Positions 24,117-32,170 of a stretch of 34,107 nt of DNA are shown piece after piece. The notes beneath the pieces were generated by a model. It searched no databases, was not told the DNA's origin, and saw only the letters and a program-made list of their open reading frames with translations. Source of the stretch: Deltaproteobacteria bacterium (GTDB lineage Bacteria > Myxococcota > B64-G9); contig JAFGRB010000445.1 of NCBI GenBank assembly GCA_016935365.1, positions 1 through 34,107 on the forward strand. The letters are read 5' to 3'. Position 1 is the stretch's first letter. Each line of letters begins with the position of its first letter. A program made the translations under genes and the position numbers.

Positions 24117-26344
24117 CAGGCAAAACCCCAGCGGCGCCGGAGAAACCACTCCAGCGCCCAGAGCGAGATCACGGCGGCCAGCACCCAGATGTGCTCCAGC
24201 AGCGGTCGCGTCGTGGAGGCCTCGACGCGGAAACGCTCCGGATCGCGCAGCCTCAAGCCATCCATGTCGCTGTTCTCCACGGCGCCGGCCATGCCACCGC
24301 TCGCCTCGGCGATGGCGCGCAGGATATCCGGACGCGGTCGTGGGTGGCCCAGCTCTCGGCTCAGGCCCTCGACGACGAAGGCGTCCGACGCCTCCAGCCC
24401 GCCGGAGGGATCGGACGACTCGACGCGCACCGAGTAGGCTCCAGGCTCGAGCGCGTCGATCTCGAGATCCGCACGGCCCGACTCGTCCAGGCTCACAGGC
24501 CGGCGCTGCACGACCTGGCCGTCCTCGGCTCTCCGCAGGCTCATGCGCAACGAGCCCTGCTCGACCTTGTCGGCCAGGCGCACGGACAGGCGCACCGGCT
24601 CGCCCGGCTGATATCTCGTTCGGGCGCTGCGCAAGGCGATGCTCTCCATCTCCGGATCCCGGATGAGCCAGCGCAGCAGGTTGTGAAAGAAGCGATGGTA
24701 TGCCCGCGGGCTGCCGCCCCGGCCGGCATGCAGGAAGTTCCAGCGCCAGCTTCCATCGGTCAGCAGGGCCGCGGACCGACCGCGTCCCACCTCCCGGATG
24801 GCCAGCACCGGCGCCCTCTGGCCCTGCACCCGTTCGAACGGGTGCGCCAGCAGCACCCGCGCGCCCGGAGCAACCGCCCGGGCGAGGTGAAAGGAGCCCA
24901 GCGGCGGGAACTGCTCCCAGGTGCCCGGGTCGCCCAGATCGAGCACGGGGTGGTGCGTTCCCTCGGGTGTCGCGATCGCGCGGTACTCCTGCACCCGCCA
25001 GTCATCCGGCTGCAGCTCCACGGGCAGGACCTCCTCGATCGCCGTCAGCGAGTACCCGCCGGACCCGAAGGAGAGATCGCCGCCCAGCATGAGCAGCGCC
25101 CCGCCCTCGCGCACATAGTCGCGCAGGCGCGGCAGGAAGAAGCCGACCTGATAGGGGCCGTGGTTGAAGTTCTGGAAGATCACGATGTCGAAGGTCGGCA
25201 GCTCCTTGCCGAACAGATCCACGACGGGAAAGGGGATCAGGCTGAGCTCGTCCTGCGACACGCCCGGTGCATCCGACAGCGTGCGCAGGATGAAGAAGCT
25301 CACCAGGTCGATATTCGGGTTGCGCTTGAGCACCTGGCGCAGGAAGCGCTCGTCCCATGCGGGCCGGCCGACCAGGTGCAGGACCCGGATCTTGTCGCGC
25401 ACGATCCGGGTGACGAAGCTCCGGGCGTTGTTGCCCTCGATGCGCTCGCCGGGCTGCACCGGAATCGAGACCCGGTAGATGAACTCCCCGACCCGGTCGG
25501 GCACGAACTTCAGTGTCACCCTGCGCGTCTCGCCCGGCTCCAGCGAGACGGAAGCCGATGCCAGGTTGCGGCCGTCCTGCTCGAGCACCAGCGGCAAGGA
25601 GCTGGCCCGCAGGCCCGTGGCCGTCACGTCCACGTCGATCTCCACGGCGTTGCGGATGAATGCGAATCCATCGCTCGCCAGGTCCGAGATCGCCAGATCG
25701 CTGAAATGCCCGCCCGCATCGACCGAGAAGGTGTTGACCGGGACGCCGAGCTCGTCGATGACCCTGCTCGCGCTGTCCGGCAGGCGGGCGTCCTCTCCCA
25801 TGCCGGCCAGGCGCTCGCTGTCCGTGCCGTCGGAGAAGAGCACCACGCCCGCCAGGTCGCGCTCGCGGCTCGGCGCTGCGCTGCTCAAGGCCCGGATCAA
25901 GTCCGTGGCCGGCCCCAGCTCGCGCTGTTCCAGGCTGTCTGCGGCGATCGGCTCCGCTCTGCGATCGAATGCCCACCAGTCCAGCTCGAAGCGCTCCCCG
26001 AGCCGCGCCAGGGCACCGGCCTGGTCCTTCAGGAAGCCCAGCACGCGATCCAAGCGCCGCGCCCGCTCTCCCCCGAGGCCCATGCTCTCGGACGTGTCGA
26101 CCAAGATGGCCAGCCGGCTCTTGAGCGGACTGAGCTGCCGTTGCTGGATTGCCGGTCCCATGAGAAGCAGGCCCAGCGCCGCGAATCCCAGGCCGCGAAG
26201 CGCGAGCAGCCAGACCTGGCGGGCCCTCGACAGCGCCCCCCAGACCCCCCTGCATGCCAGCCCGAGAGCCGCGCCCAGCACGCCCACCGCCAGGAGGACT
26301 TGCCACCAGGCGGCGTTCTCGAAGACCAGCAGGCTGTCGCTCAT
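24116..26344 (-). CDS. Membrane-anchored vWA protein with glutamine-amidotransferase-like domain
   Basis: 742 residues. Two N-terminal membrane segments (about 15-33 and 44-64) are followed by a vWA domain with the metal site Asp83-x-Ser85-x-Ser87 (LVDTSESMGLG) and LFSDGTDSERLAG. A CARDB/Ig-like section comes next (LEPGETRRVTLKFVPDRVGE), then an amidotransferase class-I-like fold around VLHLVGRPAWDERFLRQVLK, DIVIFQNFNHGPY and EGGALLMLGGDLSFGSGGYS. The usual catalytic Cys of amidotransferases is not evident, so this domain is probably structural. A last membrane helix (IWVLAAVISLWALEWFL) and RRR end the protein. Such proteins normally sit in MoxR/DUF58/Bat-type clusters with DUF4159 proteins; the DUF4159 gene lies 3 bp upstream, but the MoxR ATPase and DUF58 genes are missing here. 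Confidence 0.85.
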   Translation of the reverse strand: MSDSLLVFENAAWWQVLLAVGVLGAALGLACRGVWGALSRARQVWLLALRGLGFAALGLLLMGPAIQQRQLSPLKSRLAILVDTSESMGLGGERARRLDRVLGFLKDQAGALARLGERFELDWWAFDRRAEPIAADSLEQRELGPATDLIRALSSAAPSRERDLAGVVLFSDGTDSERLAGMGEDARLPDSASRVIDELGVPVNTFSVDAGGHFSDLAISDLASDGFAFIRNAVEIDVDVTATGLRASSLPLVLEQDGRNLASASVSLEPGETRRVTLKFVPDRVGEFIYRVSIPVQPGERIEGNNARSFVTRIVRDKIRVLHLVGRPAWDERFLRQVLKRNPNIDLVSFFILRTLSDAPGVSQDELSLIPFPVVDLFGKELPTFDIVIFQNFNHGPYQVGFFLPRLRDYVREGGALLMLGGDLSFGSGGYSLTAIEEVLPVELQPDDWRVQEYRAIATPEGTHHPVLDLGDPGTWEQFPPLGSFHLARAVAPGARVLLAHPFERVQGQRAPVLAIREVGRGRSAALLTDGSWRWNFLHAGRGGSPRAYHRFFHNLLRWLIRDPEMESIALRSARTRYQPGEPVRLSVRLADKVEQGSLRMSLRRAEDGQVVQRRPVSLDESGRADLEIDALEPGAYSVRVESSDPSGGLEASDAFVVEGLSRELGHPRPRPDILRAIAEASGGMAGAVENSDMDGLRLRDPERFRVEASTTRPLLEHIWVLAAVISLWALEWFLRRRWGFA

Positions 26345-26347
26345 CGC

Positions 26348-27106
26348 TCACAGCCTCCGCCTCTTGAGGATGAAAGGCAAGTGGACCCTGTCGTTCTTGT
26401 AGTCGAGGCAGACCGCGTAAAAGACGATGTTGATGCCGGCGAACAGGGCCGCCTCGCGCTGGTGAGAGCCGCCCTCCACGACGTGCTCCCAGCCCCCGAC
26501 CAGGTCCTTGGCCAGGGCGCCGAGCAGGTCGTTCTGGGTGTAGACCACGGCCAGTCGGTCTCCCAGGCCCACGGCCAGGATGTCCGGATTGGCCAGCCTG
26601 CGCCCTCCGGGGCCTCGCAGCAGAAAGAACGTCTTGTAGAGCACGTGCTCCGGCGATACCGGACGCAGAGCTCGGCGTGGAAAGATGCGCGTCAGGACAT
26701 GCCGGACGCTTCGATCGAAAGGCCCGTCGGGCTGCGCGGCGGGGTCATCCACCCACAGGGTTCCCCCCATCGTCAGGAAGCGGCGCAGGTTCGCCAGAGC
26801 GCCGTCATCCAGATCGGCCGCAGCCCCCTCGCAGCTCCAGACCAGCAACGGCGTGCGGAAGATCGCCTGGCTGGCGGGATCCACGAGCAGCGGCTCGAGC
26901 CGGGCCTCGACGCTGGTCCGCTTCTGCAGCTCCCACACCAGCTGCCGAAGCCCGTGCGAGCGCACATCGCCCGGGGGATTGCAGGGCAGCCGGCCGATGA
27001 CGATCTGCTGATCGCCTCGCTGCGAGAGGTCATCCGCTCTGGCCTGGGTGCTCCACGCCAGGACGAGGCACAGGAGCCCCGGGGCTGTCCGGAACACTGG
27101 ACGCAT
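26348..27106 (-). CDS. DUF4159 domain protein, secreted
   Basis: 252 residues. A signal peptide ends at TQARA. The body matches DUF4159: QQIVIGRLPCNPPGDVRSHG, LRQLVWELQKRTSVEA, LLVWSCEGAAADLDDGALAN, LRRFLTMGGTLWVDDP and ILAVGLGDRLAVVYTQNDLL. The end (AALFAGINIVFYAVCLDYKN..HLPFILKRRRL) is typical too. The domain has an amidotransferase-like fold and is nearly always encoded beside vWA/BatA-type proteins, as it is here (stop 3 bp from the next ATG, GGAGG ribosome-binding site). It is the first gene of this three-gene unit and divergent from the thiolase gene; a 21-bp palindrome lies between them. Biochemical role unknown. Confidence 0.88.
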   Translation of the reverse strand: MRPVFRTAPGLLCLVLAWSTQARADDLSQRGDQQIVIGRLPCNPPGDVRSHGLRQLVWELQKRTSVEARLEPLLVDPASQAIFRTPLLVWSCEGAAADLDDGALANLRRFLTMGGTLWVDDPAAQPDGPFDRSVRHVLTRIFPRRALRPVSPEHVLYKTFFLLRGPGGRRLANPDILAVGLGDRLAVVYTQNDLLGALAKDLVGGWEHVVEGGSHQREAALFAGINIVFYAVCLDYKNDRVHLPFILKRRRL

Positions 27107-27137
27107 ACCGGCGGCATGATACTACGCCGATGGGCAG

Positions 27138-27158
27138 GAGGACCAGATTCTGGTCCTC
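27138..27158. promoter_or_regulatory. Perfect 21-bp palindrome between DUF4159 and thiolase genes
   Basis: GAGGACCAGA and TCTGGTCCTC are perfect 10-bp arms around a single T. A one-base loop cannot make a good RNA hairpin, so a DNA-binding site for a dimeric regulator is more likely. It ends eight bases before the -35 box of the thiolase promoter and lies about 32 bp ahead of the DUF4159 start, so it could control either or both divergent genes. Confidence 0.55.
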
Positions 27159-27166
27159 GCAATGGT

Positions 27167-27195
27167 TTGACGGGGCAGAACGCTTGTGCTCTTAT
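27167..27195 (+). promoter_or_regulatory. Putative sigma-70 promoter of the thiolase gene
   Basis: TTGACG (27167-27172), a 17-bp spacer and TCTTAT (27190-27195) give a good -35/-10 pair. It is followed after about 38 bp by the thiolase ATG with its GGAGG ribosome-binding site. The palindrome at 27138-27158 abuts it upstream. Confidence 0.5.
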
Positions 27196-27232
27196 CTCTC
27201 CGACCTCGCGACCACGAATGGAGGACCAGGCC

Positions 27233-28411
27233 ATGCGAGAGGTTTTCCTGCTGGACGGGTGCCGGACCGCCATCGGCAGCTTCGGTGGCATCTTCGCCAA
27301 GCTGCGCGCAGCCGATCTCGGCGTGATCGCAGCCGAGAAGGCCATCGAGAAAGCCGGCGTGCCCAAGGATGCGCTGGAAGACGTGCTGGTGGGCAACTGC
27401 ATGATGGTCAGCGACGAGATCAACATCGCCCGCGTGATCTCGTTGCGGGTCGGCATCCCCGAGTCTGTGCCCGCCGCCACGATTCAGCGCCAGTGCAGCT
27501 CGAGCATGCAAGCGCTCGTCTTTGCCGCCCAGCAGATCCAGACCGGCGAGCACGATCTCGTGCTCGTGGGCGGCGTCGAGAGCATGACGCACACACCTTA
27601 CATCCTCAAAGGAGCCCGCTTCGGCTACCGCCTGCGGCACGGCGAGCTGACCGACTCTCTGTGGGAGGGGCTGACCGATCCGGTCAAGGGCATCATCATG
27701 GGGCTTACTGCCGAGAACCTGGCCGAGAAGTATGGGATCACCCGCGAGCAGCAGGACGAGCTGGCCTACACCAGCCACTCCCGCGCCGCCGAGGCCACCC
27801 GCGCCGGGCGTTTCCTCGAGGAGATCGTGCCGGTGGAGGTCCCGGGTCGCAAGGGCCAGGTCTCGGTGGAGACGACCGACGAGCACATCCGTTTCGATGT
27901 GTCTATCGAGACGCTGGCCCAGCTCAAAACGACCTTCAAGAAAGACGGCACGGTGACGGCGGGCAACAGCTCGGGGATCAACGACGGTGCAGCGTTCTGT
28001 GTGGTGGCCAGCGAGGCCAAGGTCAAGGAGCTCGGCCTGAAGCCCGTGGCCAGGCTCATCTCCCACGCCGTGGCCGGCGTGGAGCCCGAGCTGATGGGCT
28101 ACGGGCCGGTGCCGGCGACCCGCAAGGCGCTCGACCGCGCCGGCTGGAAGCTGCATGACGTCGAGCTCATCGAGCTCAACGAAGCCTTCGCTGCCCAGTA
28201 TCTGACTTGCGAGAAGCTGCTCGAGCTCGACCGCAGCATCACCAACGTGAACGGCAGCGGCATCGCCCTCGGGCACCCGGTGGGATGTACGGGCATTCGG
28301 ATCGTGGTGAGCTTGCTGCACGAGATGCGCCGTAGGGACCTGAAGCGCGGTCTGGCCACCCTGTGCGTGGGCGGGGGCATGGGCAAGGCCGTCTGCCTCG
28401 AGCGTTGCTGA
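27233..28411 (+). CDS. Thiolase (acetyl-CoA acetyltransferase family)
   Basis: 392 residues, the normal thiolase length. The ATG at 27233 has GGAGG about eight bases ahead; another ATG five codons upstream is possible. Catalytic residues fall at their classic positions: Cys88 (QRQCSSSMQA), the NEAFAAQ loop, His348 (ALGHPVGCTG) and Cys378 (TLCVGGGMG). Other thiolase blocks are EVFLLDGCRTAIGSFGG, VLVGGVESMTHTPY, YGITREQQDELAYTSHSRAA and GNSSGINDGAA. It condenses two acetyl-CoA or cleaves 3-ketoacyl-CoA in the cytosol. Cys-Ser-Ser-Ser in place of the common CxSG near the nucleophile is a variant also met in FadA/AtoB-like members. No beta-oxidation genes adjoin it, so the direction and substrate length are open. 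It is probably a single-gene unit. Confidence 0.95.
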   Translation: MREVFLLDGCRTAIGSFGGIFAKLRAADLGVIAAEKAIEKAGVPKDALEDVLVGNCMMVSDEINIARVISLRVGIPESVPAATIQRQCSSSMQALVFAAQQIQTGEHDLVLVGGVESMTHTPYILKGARFGYRLRHGELTDSLWEGLTDPVKGIIMGLTAENLAEKYGITREQQDELAYTSHSRAAEATRAGRFLEEIVPVEVPGRKGQVSVETTDEHIRFDVSIETLAQLKTTFKKDGTVTAGNSSGINDGAAFCVVASEAKVKELGLKPVARLISHAVAGVEPELMGYGPVPATRKALDRAGWKLHDVELIELNEAFAAQYLTCEKLLELDRSITNVNGSGIALGHPVGCTGIRIVVSLLHEMRRRDLKRGLATLCVGGGMGKAVCLERC

Positions 28412-28420
28412 GCGCTTCGG

Positions 28421-28942
28421 CTAGCCCTTCTTGAACCAGCTGTCACCCAGCCCTTCTTCCGTCTTTCTGGGCTCGTCTTTCGAGGAGTACGAGGAAGCCA
28501 CGACCGGGCTCGGCTCGAGGTCCTTCTTGGCGGTCAGCTCGACCGCAGAGGCCTCCTCGCCCGGCTTGACGGGCTCGGTGGTGATCGTGGTCATGACCGA
28601 CTTGTCTGCGGCTGGACCGTCATCCAGCGGGGGTTGAGCCGCCAGGTAGGCCAGCAACGCTTGACGAATGAAAACGGGCGCGGACACGCCTGCTCGGGCT
28701 GCATATCGATCGAGACGCTGCGAGTCTCCGGGGGCGAGCCTGACGACGCACTCCCTGGCATTGGCCACCGCGAACTGGAGCTTCTCCAGGGCATTGCCGG
28801 CGCCCGAAATCCGGAAGTCCCGATTGTCGATCATGCGCTTGATCCGATCGGCAAGCGTCTGGCGTGAGTACCACTCGCCCTCGAAGAGCACCTTCTCCTC
28901 GTCGATGTCGACTTCGTACTCCACCTCGCCCGCTCCGCTCAT
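28421..28942 (-). CDS. Small protein with ribbon-helix-helix-like segment
   Basis: 173 residues from the ATG at 28942 (GGAGG six bases ahead); the frame is open further upstream but without a better site. Residues about 1-25 are acidic (EVEYEVDIDEEKVLFEGEWY). Residues 65-101, ECVVRLAPGDSQRLDRYAAR then AGVSAPVFIRQALLAYLA, look like a ribbon-helix-helix fold: a short strand, then two helices with a turn. The last 70 residues are hydrophilic and low in predicted structure (TEPVKPGEEA, SYSSKDEPRK). If the motif is real, it may bind DNA as a dimer or act as an antitoxin-like partner, but no toxin gene is next to it. It converges on the thiolase (9 bp between stops). Function unknown. Confidence 0.6.
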   Translation of the reverse strand: MSGAGEVEYEVDIDEEKVLFEGEWYSRQTLADRIKRMIDNRDFRISGAGNALEKLQFAVANARECVVRLAPGDSQRLDRYAARAGVSAPVFIRQALLAYLAAQPPLDDGPAADKSVMTTITTEPVKPGEEASAVELTAKKDLEPSPVVASSYSSKDEPRKTEEGLGDSWFKKG

Positions 28943-29067
28943 GACAACCTCCGCTGGCCAGATCATCGCCTGAACGCGTGACAAGACTAGCGCCGGATGC
29001 AGAAAAAGAAAAGAAGAGAATCTCGCGAGTTCGATGAGCTGGCCCGGCTGCACCGAGTTACACCTGC

Positions 29068-29096
29068 TTGCACATCCAGCGGGCTTGGCCTAGTAT
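29068..29096 (+). promoter_or_regulatory. Putative promoter of the Ca-loop lipoprotein gene
   Basis: TTGCAC (29068-29073), 17 bp, TAGTAT (29091-29096). Both boxes are partial matches, but the spacing is ideal and the region is otherwise non-coding. The start codon follows about 75 bp later. Confidence 0.35.
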
Positions 29097-29106
29097 CGAT
29101 GTAGAT

Positions 29107-29126
29107 GGAATCCTCCCTGGGATTCC
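29107..29126. promoter_or_regulatory. Dyad in the 5' leader of the Ca-loop lipoprotein gene
   Basis: GGAATCC and GGATTCC are perfect 7-bp arms around six bases, just after the putative -10 box. It could be an operator or a leader hairpin. Confidence 0.3.
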
Positions 29127-29171
29127 CGGATGACCGGAAGACCACAAACGCATACACGGAGAACGCAGACC

Positions 29172-30581
29172 ATGACCACGAAGACAATCCGGACAGTACT
29201 CGTCTTTGTCTTCACGACCGCAGCAGCACTCTGTCTCTGCCAGTGCGATCTGACCAACAGCGCGCTCATCGAGCTTCCCGACGGAAACACCCTGCCGTGG
29301 AACGGCTCGCTGACCATCGTGGCCCAGCTCACCGAGCAGGGGCGCGCGGCCAAGGCGGGCACGGCCACGTTCAAGACGACCGTGGGCAGCTTCAAGGAGT
29401 ACGACAACTACACCACCGAGCCGCTCCAGGAGACCACGGCCAGCGTCCAGGGCGGCGAGGCCAGCACGACGCTGTATAGCTTCCCGGGCGAAGGCGGCAA
29501 GGAAGGGACCGTGTACGTGGAGTACGTGACGGTCGGAAAGGCCAAGGTGACCGCCACCGAGACCATCTTCAGCGCTCCGGGCGGCATGCCTTCCGGCAGG
29601 ATGTTCACGGCGCTGTGTCTCCCCACGAACGCCTCGGTCTATGCGGACAGCGTCGAGCGGGAGCGGATGCGCATCCGCTGCAGCGTGACGGTCAAGACGA
29701 TCGACAACCAGCCCGTGCCGCGAGCAGAGGTCAAGACGCTGGTGGAAGGCGGCTGCACCATCGCCCTGGAGAGCGTCGACACGGGGACCGGCGACTACGT
29801 CTTCTCCCTGCAGCCCAACTGCGAGCCCAACGACGTGGAGCCCGTCACGGACGAGCCCAACCACATGGAGGAGGACTACCGGATCCGGAATCCCCGCGAC
29901 GGCCTGCTGACCATCGTCTTCTACACCCAGGGGGAGGAGGGCTTCACCGACACCAACGGCAACGGCATCTACGACGCCGGCGAGAGCTTCGTGGGCCAGG
30001 ATCTGGCCGAGCCCTTCATCGACATCAACGACAACGGCGAGCGAGACGAGGGCGAGGACTTCATCGACGTCAACCAGGACGGCCAGTGGAGCCACGCGGA
30101 CGGGCGCTGGAACGAGTCGACCACGATCTGGGCCAGCACGAGGATCATGTTCACCGGCGCTCCGCACAGCAGCAACGACACGACCCACTTCGAGCCGGCC
30201 GGCATCTCCATCGCCAACGGCGGGTCGTTATCGATGACGATCCACCTGACCGACATCAACCACAACCCCATCGCCTCCAACGGCACGAACGACCGGATCG
30301 AGTTCCGCGCCACCGGCGCGAAGGTCCAGGGCGACAACTTCATCCCGCTCGAGGACTACATGGGGGTGGACTTCCTGATCGACGGGACCATCCGCCCCCA
30401 GAGCTTCACGGAGAACCGGACCTACGAGGTGACCCTGGAGGATGACGCTCCCGGCACGGACGAGGCCCACACGGCCACACTCAAGACGACCGTGTACTGG
30501 ACGCCGGCCACGAGCTGCTCGGGATACTCGCCCACCGCGATGCACGAAGAACTGCCCGACGTCACGGGCACCGCGCACTGA
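29172..30581 (+). CDS. Secreted (lipo)protein with Ig-like and calcium-loop regions
   Basis: 469 residues from the ATG at 29172 (GGAGAA about 10 bases ahead). The N-terminus has a hydrophobic stretch and several Cys (AALCLCQCDL); Cys25 is the likely lipid-anchor site, though the lipobox is imperfect, and Asp follows it. Residues about 30-145 resemble an invasin/Big-type Ig-like fold (GSLTIVAQLTEQGRAAKAGT, ATFKTTVGSFKEY, VYVEYVTVGKAKVTAT). Residues 260-304 hold three Asp-rich loops: DTNGNGIYDAGES, DINDNGERDEGED and DVNQDGQW. Their EF-hand/dockerin-like spacing D-x-N/D-x-N/D-G suggests calcium binding. A further beta-rich part (ISIANGGSLSMTIHLTDINH) may be a second Ig-like domain. Likely cell-surface or periplasmic; partner unknown. 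It converges on the kelch gene. Confidence 0.75.
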   Translation: MTTKTIRTVLVFVFTTAAALCLCQCDLTNSALIELPDGNTLPWNGSLTIVAQLTEQGRAAKAGTATFKTTVGSFKEYDNYTTEPLQETTASVQGGEASTTLYSFPGEGGKEGTVYVEYVTVGKAKVTATETIFSAPGGMPSGRMFTALCLPTNASVYADSVERERMRIRCSVTVKTIDNQPVPRAEVKTLVEGGCTIALESVDTGTGDYVFSLQPNCEPNDVEPVTDEPNHMEEDYRIRNPRDGLLTIVFYTQGEEGFTDTNGNGIYDAGESFVGQDLAEPFIDINDNGERDEGEDFIDVNQDGQWSHADGRWNESTTIWASTRIMFTGAPHSSNDTTHFEPAGISIANGGSLSMTIHLTDINHNPIASNGTNDRIEFRATGAKVQGDNFIPLEDYMGVDFLIDGTIRPQSFTENRTYEVTLEDDAPGTDEAHTATLKTTVYWTPATSCSGYSPTAMHEELPDVTGTAH

Positions 30582-30593
30582 GTTCGTCTATCG

Positions 30594-32147
30594 TCAGGGC
30601 GAGAGCAGCTCGGCTTCGGCGCTGAGCTCGATCCGATAGTCCGCATCCACGTGCACACCGCCCGCCAGCAGCCACGAACCGTCCGGCAGAAGCGCACCCG
30701 CAGAGCCCAGCGATCCGGTCGAGAGCGTGCCTTCGAGCATGCTCGCCTCATCGCCTGTGCGGTGAAGCTCCAGATCGTCACGGCCCCACATGGATGCGCC
30801 GAGGCCCCCGGCGAAGACCCAGCCCGGATCGGCGCCCTGGATCTGCAGGGCCAGATGGTAGGCCCGGGCGCGCAGCAGGGTCCGCGCCTGGGGCTGGAAG
30901 TCGAAGCCGCTTCCGGCAATCCACCCGATGCGCAGCATCTCGCTCCTCGGTGACGATCCGGACTGGTCGGGCAGCCCTCCGGCCACCCAGGCCAGATAGC
31001 TGCCGTCGGTTTGCTCCGCGCCCTGGAAGCTGTGGCCGGCCACGGCCTGGCCTTCGATCTCGAGGTCCGTGCTCAGGAGGCTGTCCGGATCGACGCGCTC
31101 CAGCAGGGCGGCCTCGTACTCATTGCCGCCGTAGACCAGGACGCCCCCGCCGCAGCTCACGGCCTGCGCGCCGATCCTCGGGGCGAGCAGGGAGGCGGAC
31201 TCGAAGCTCCACTGCGAGGCCGTGCTGGCCGCGCCGAGCATGATATCATCGCTGCGCCAGGACTGGGTCGTGCGGCCACCGGCGACCAGCAGCCGCTCAT
31301 CTGCTCCGTCGATGAGCGCGACCGCTGCCGAGGCCCGGGCCAGCGCATCGGACGAGGCCACCTGCACGAAGCGGCCGAGCGCAGGGTCGTAGCGCTCGAC
31401 CACGCCGACGAGCCCTCCCACGTCCGGCAGGAGCGCGGGCCGGGTCTGGCCGAATGGATCGAGCTTCGCGCTCTGGCTGCCGCCGACCAGCAACACGCTG
31501 CCGTCGGCAAGCGCCACGGCCTGGTGCAGACCGCGGCAGGCGAGCATGGGTACGACCGTGGACAGGAAGCGTCCCTGCCCGGGGTCGTAGATCAGCGCCT
31601 CACAGCTCGCCGCCATCTGGGCCGCGGAGCCGGCTTGCGACTGGATAAGCGACTCGAAACCGCCGGCCACCAGCACCGTCCCATCGGGCAGCGGCGTGGC
31701 CGTGGCAAAGGCACGCCCGGCCGGCAAGCTGCCGCGGATCGGGTTGAGCGCCAGCCCCCGCAGGGTGACATAGACCGGTACCACCAGCTCCTCGCCCTCG
31801 ATCACGTCGGCGCGCTTCGACGATCCCGCCCAGCTGGCCTCGCCGGAGCAGGCGCTGTCTTCATATCCCCTCACCACCACGCGCAACGCGCCGGGCACCA
31901 CGTCCAGGCTCAAGCCCTGGCGCTGATCCGGCTCGGAGTCCAGATCGATGCACCCGAGCTGATCCAGCTGATCTCCGTCTTCCCATCGCAGCAGCTCGAC
32001 CTCGAGCCCGGCGATCCCATCTGGCAGACCACTGCTCTGGGCTTGCTGCAGCGTGGCGAAGCGCAGCTCGAGACCCAGCCCCCCGGGCTCGCCGCAGCCA
32101 ACCAGGACCACCGTCCCGGCGAGCACCCACGATTTCAAGCCGCTCAT
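30594..32147 (-). CDS. Kelch-like beta-propeller lipoprotein
   Basis: 517 residues. The ATG at 32147 has GAGGTGG ahead; the lipobox is LVGC. After a leader domain of about 140 residues there are seven kelch-like motifs ending in Gly-Gly: LVAGGFES, LLVGGSQS, LLVAGGRT, LVYGGNEY, WVAGGLPD, VFAGGLGA and LLAGGVHV. They are spaced roughly 45-60 residues apart. Seven motifs fit one complete propeller. Motif phrases such as AFATATPLPDGTVLVAGG are typical of the kelch/galactose-oxidase propellers that are abundant in Myxococcota. No catalytic metal ligands are seen, so a binding role on the cell surface is likelier. The gene lies 23 bp after the PEGA gene and is probably co-transcribed with it. Confidence 0.85.
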   Translation of the reverse strand: MSGLKSWVLAGTVVLVGCGEPGGLGLELRFATLQQAQSSGLPDGIAGLEVELLRWEDGDQLDQLGCIDLDSEPDQRQGLSLDVVPGALRVVVRGYEDSACSGEASWAGSSKRADVIEGEELVVPVYVTLRGLALNPIRGSLPAGRAFATATPLPDGTVLVAGGFESLIQSQAGSAAQMAASCEALIYDPGQGRFLSTVVPMLACRGLHQAVALADGSVLLVGGSQSAKLDPFGQTRPALLPDVGGLVGVVERYDPALGRFVQVASSDALARASAAVALIDGADERLLVAGGRTTQSWRSDDIMLGAASTASQWSFESASLLAPRIGAQAVSCGGGVLVYGGNEYEAALLERVDPDSLLSTDLEIEGQAVAGHSFQGAEQTDGSYLAWVAGGLPDQSGSSPRSEMLRIGWIAGSGFDFQPQARTLLRARAYHLALQIQGADPGWVFAGGLGASMWGRDDLELHRTGDEASMLEGTLSTGSLGSAGALLPDGSWLLAGGVHVDADYRIELSAEAELLSP

Positions 32148-32170
32148 GCGTGCCACCTCGTCACCCCCGC

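Noticed and set aside
23936..27232. Very long plus-strand open frame continuing into the thiolase
   Set aside because: The part before 27233 is antisense to the HEAT, vWA and DUF4159 genes and has no recognisable domain; the thiolase has its own promoter, ribosome-binding site and conserved start.
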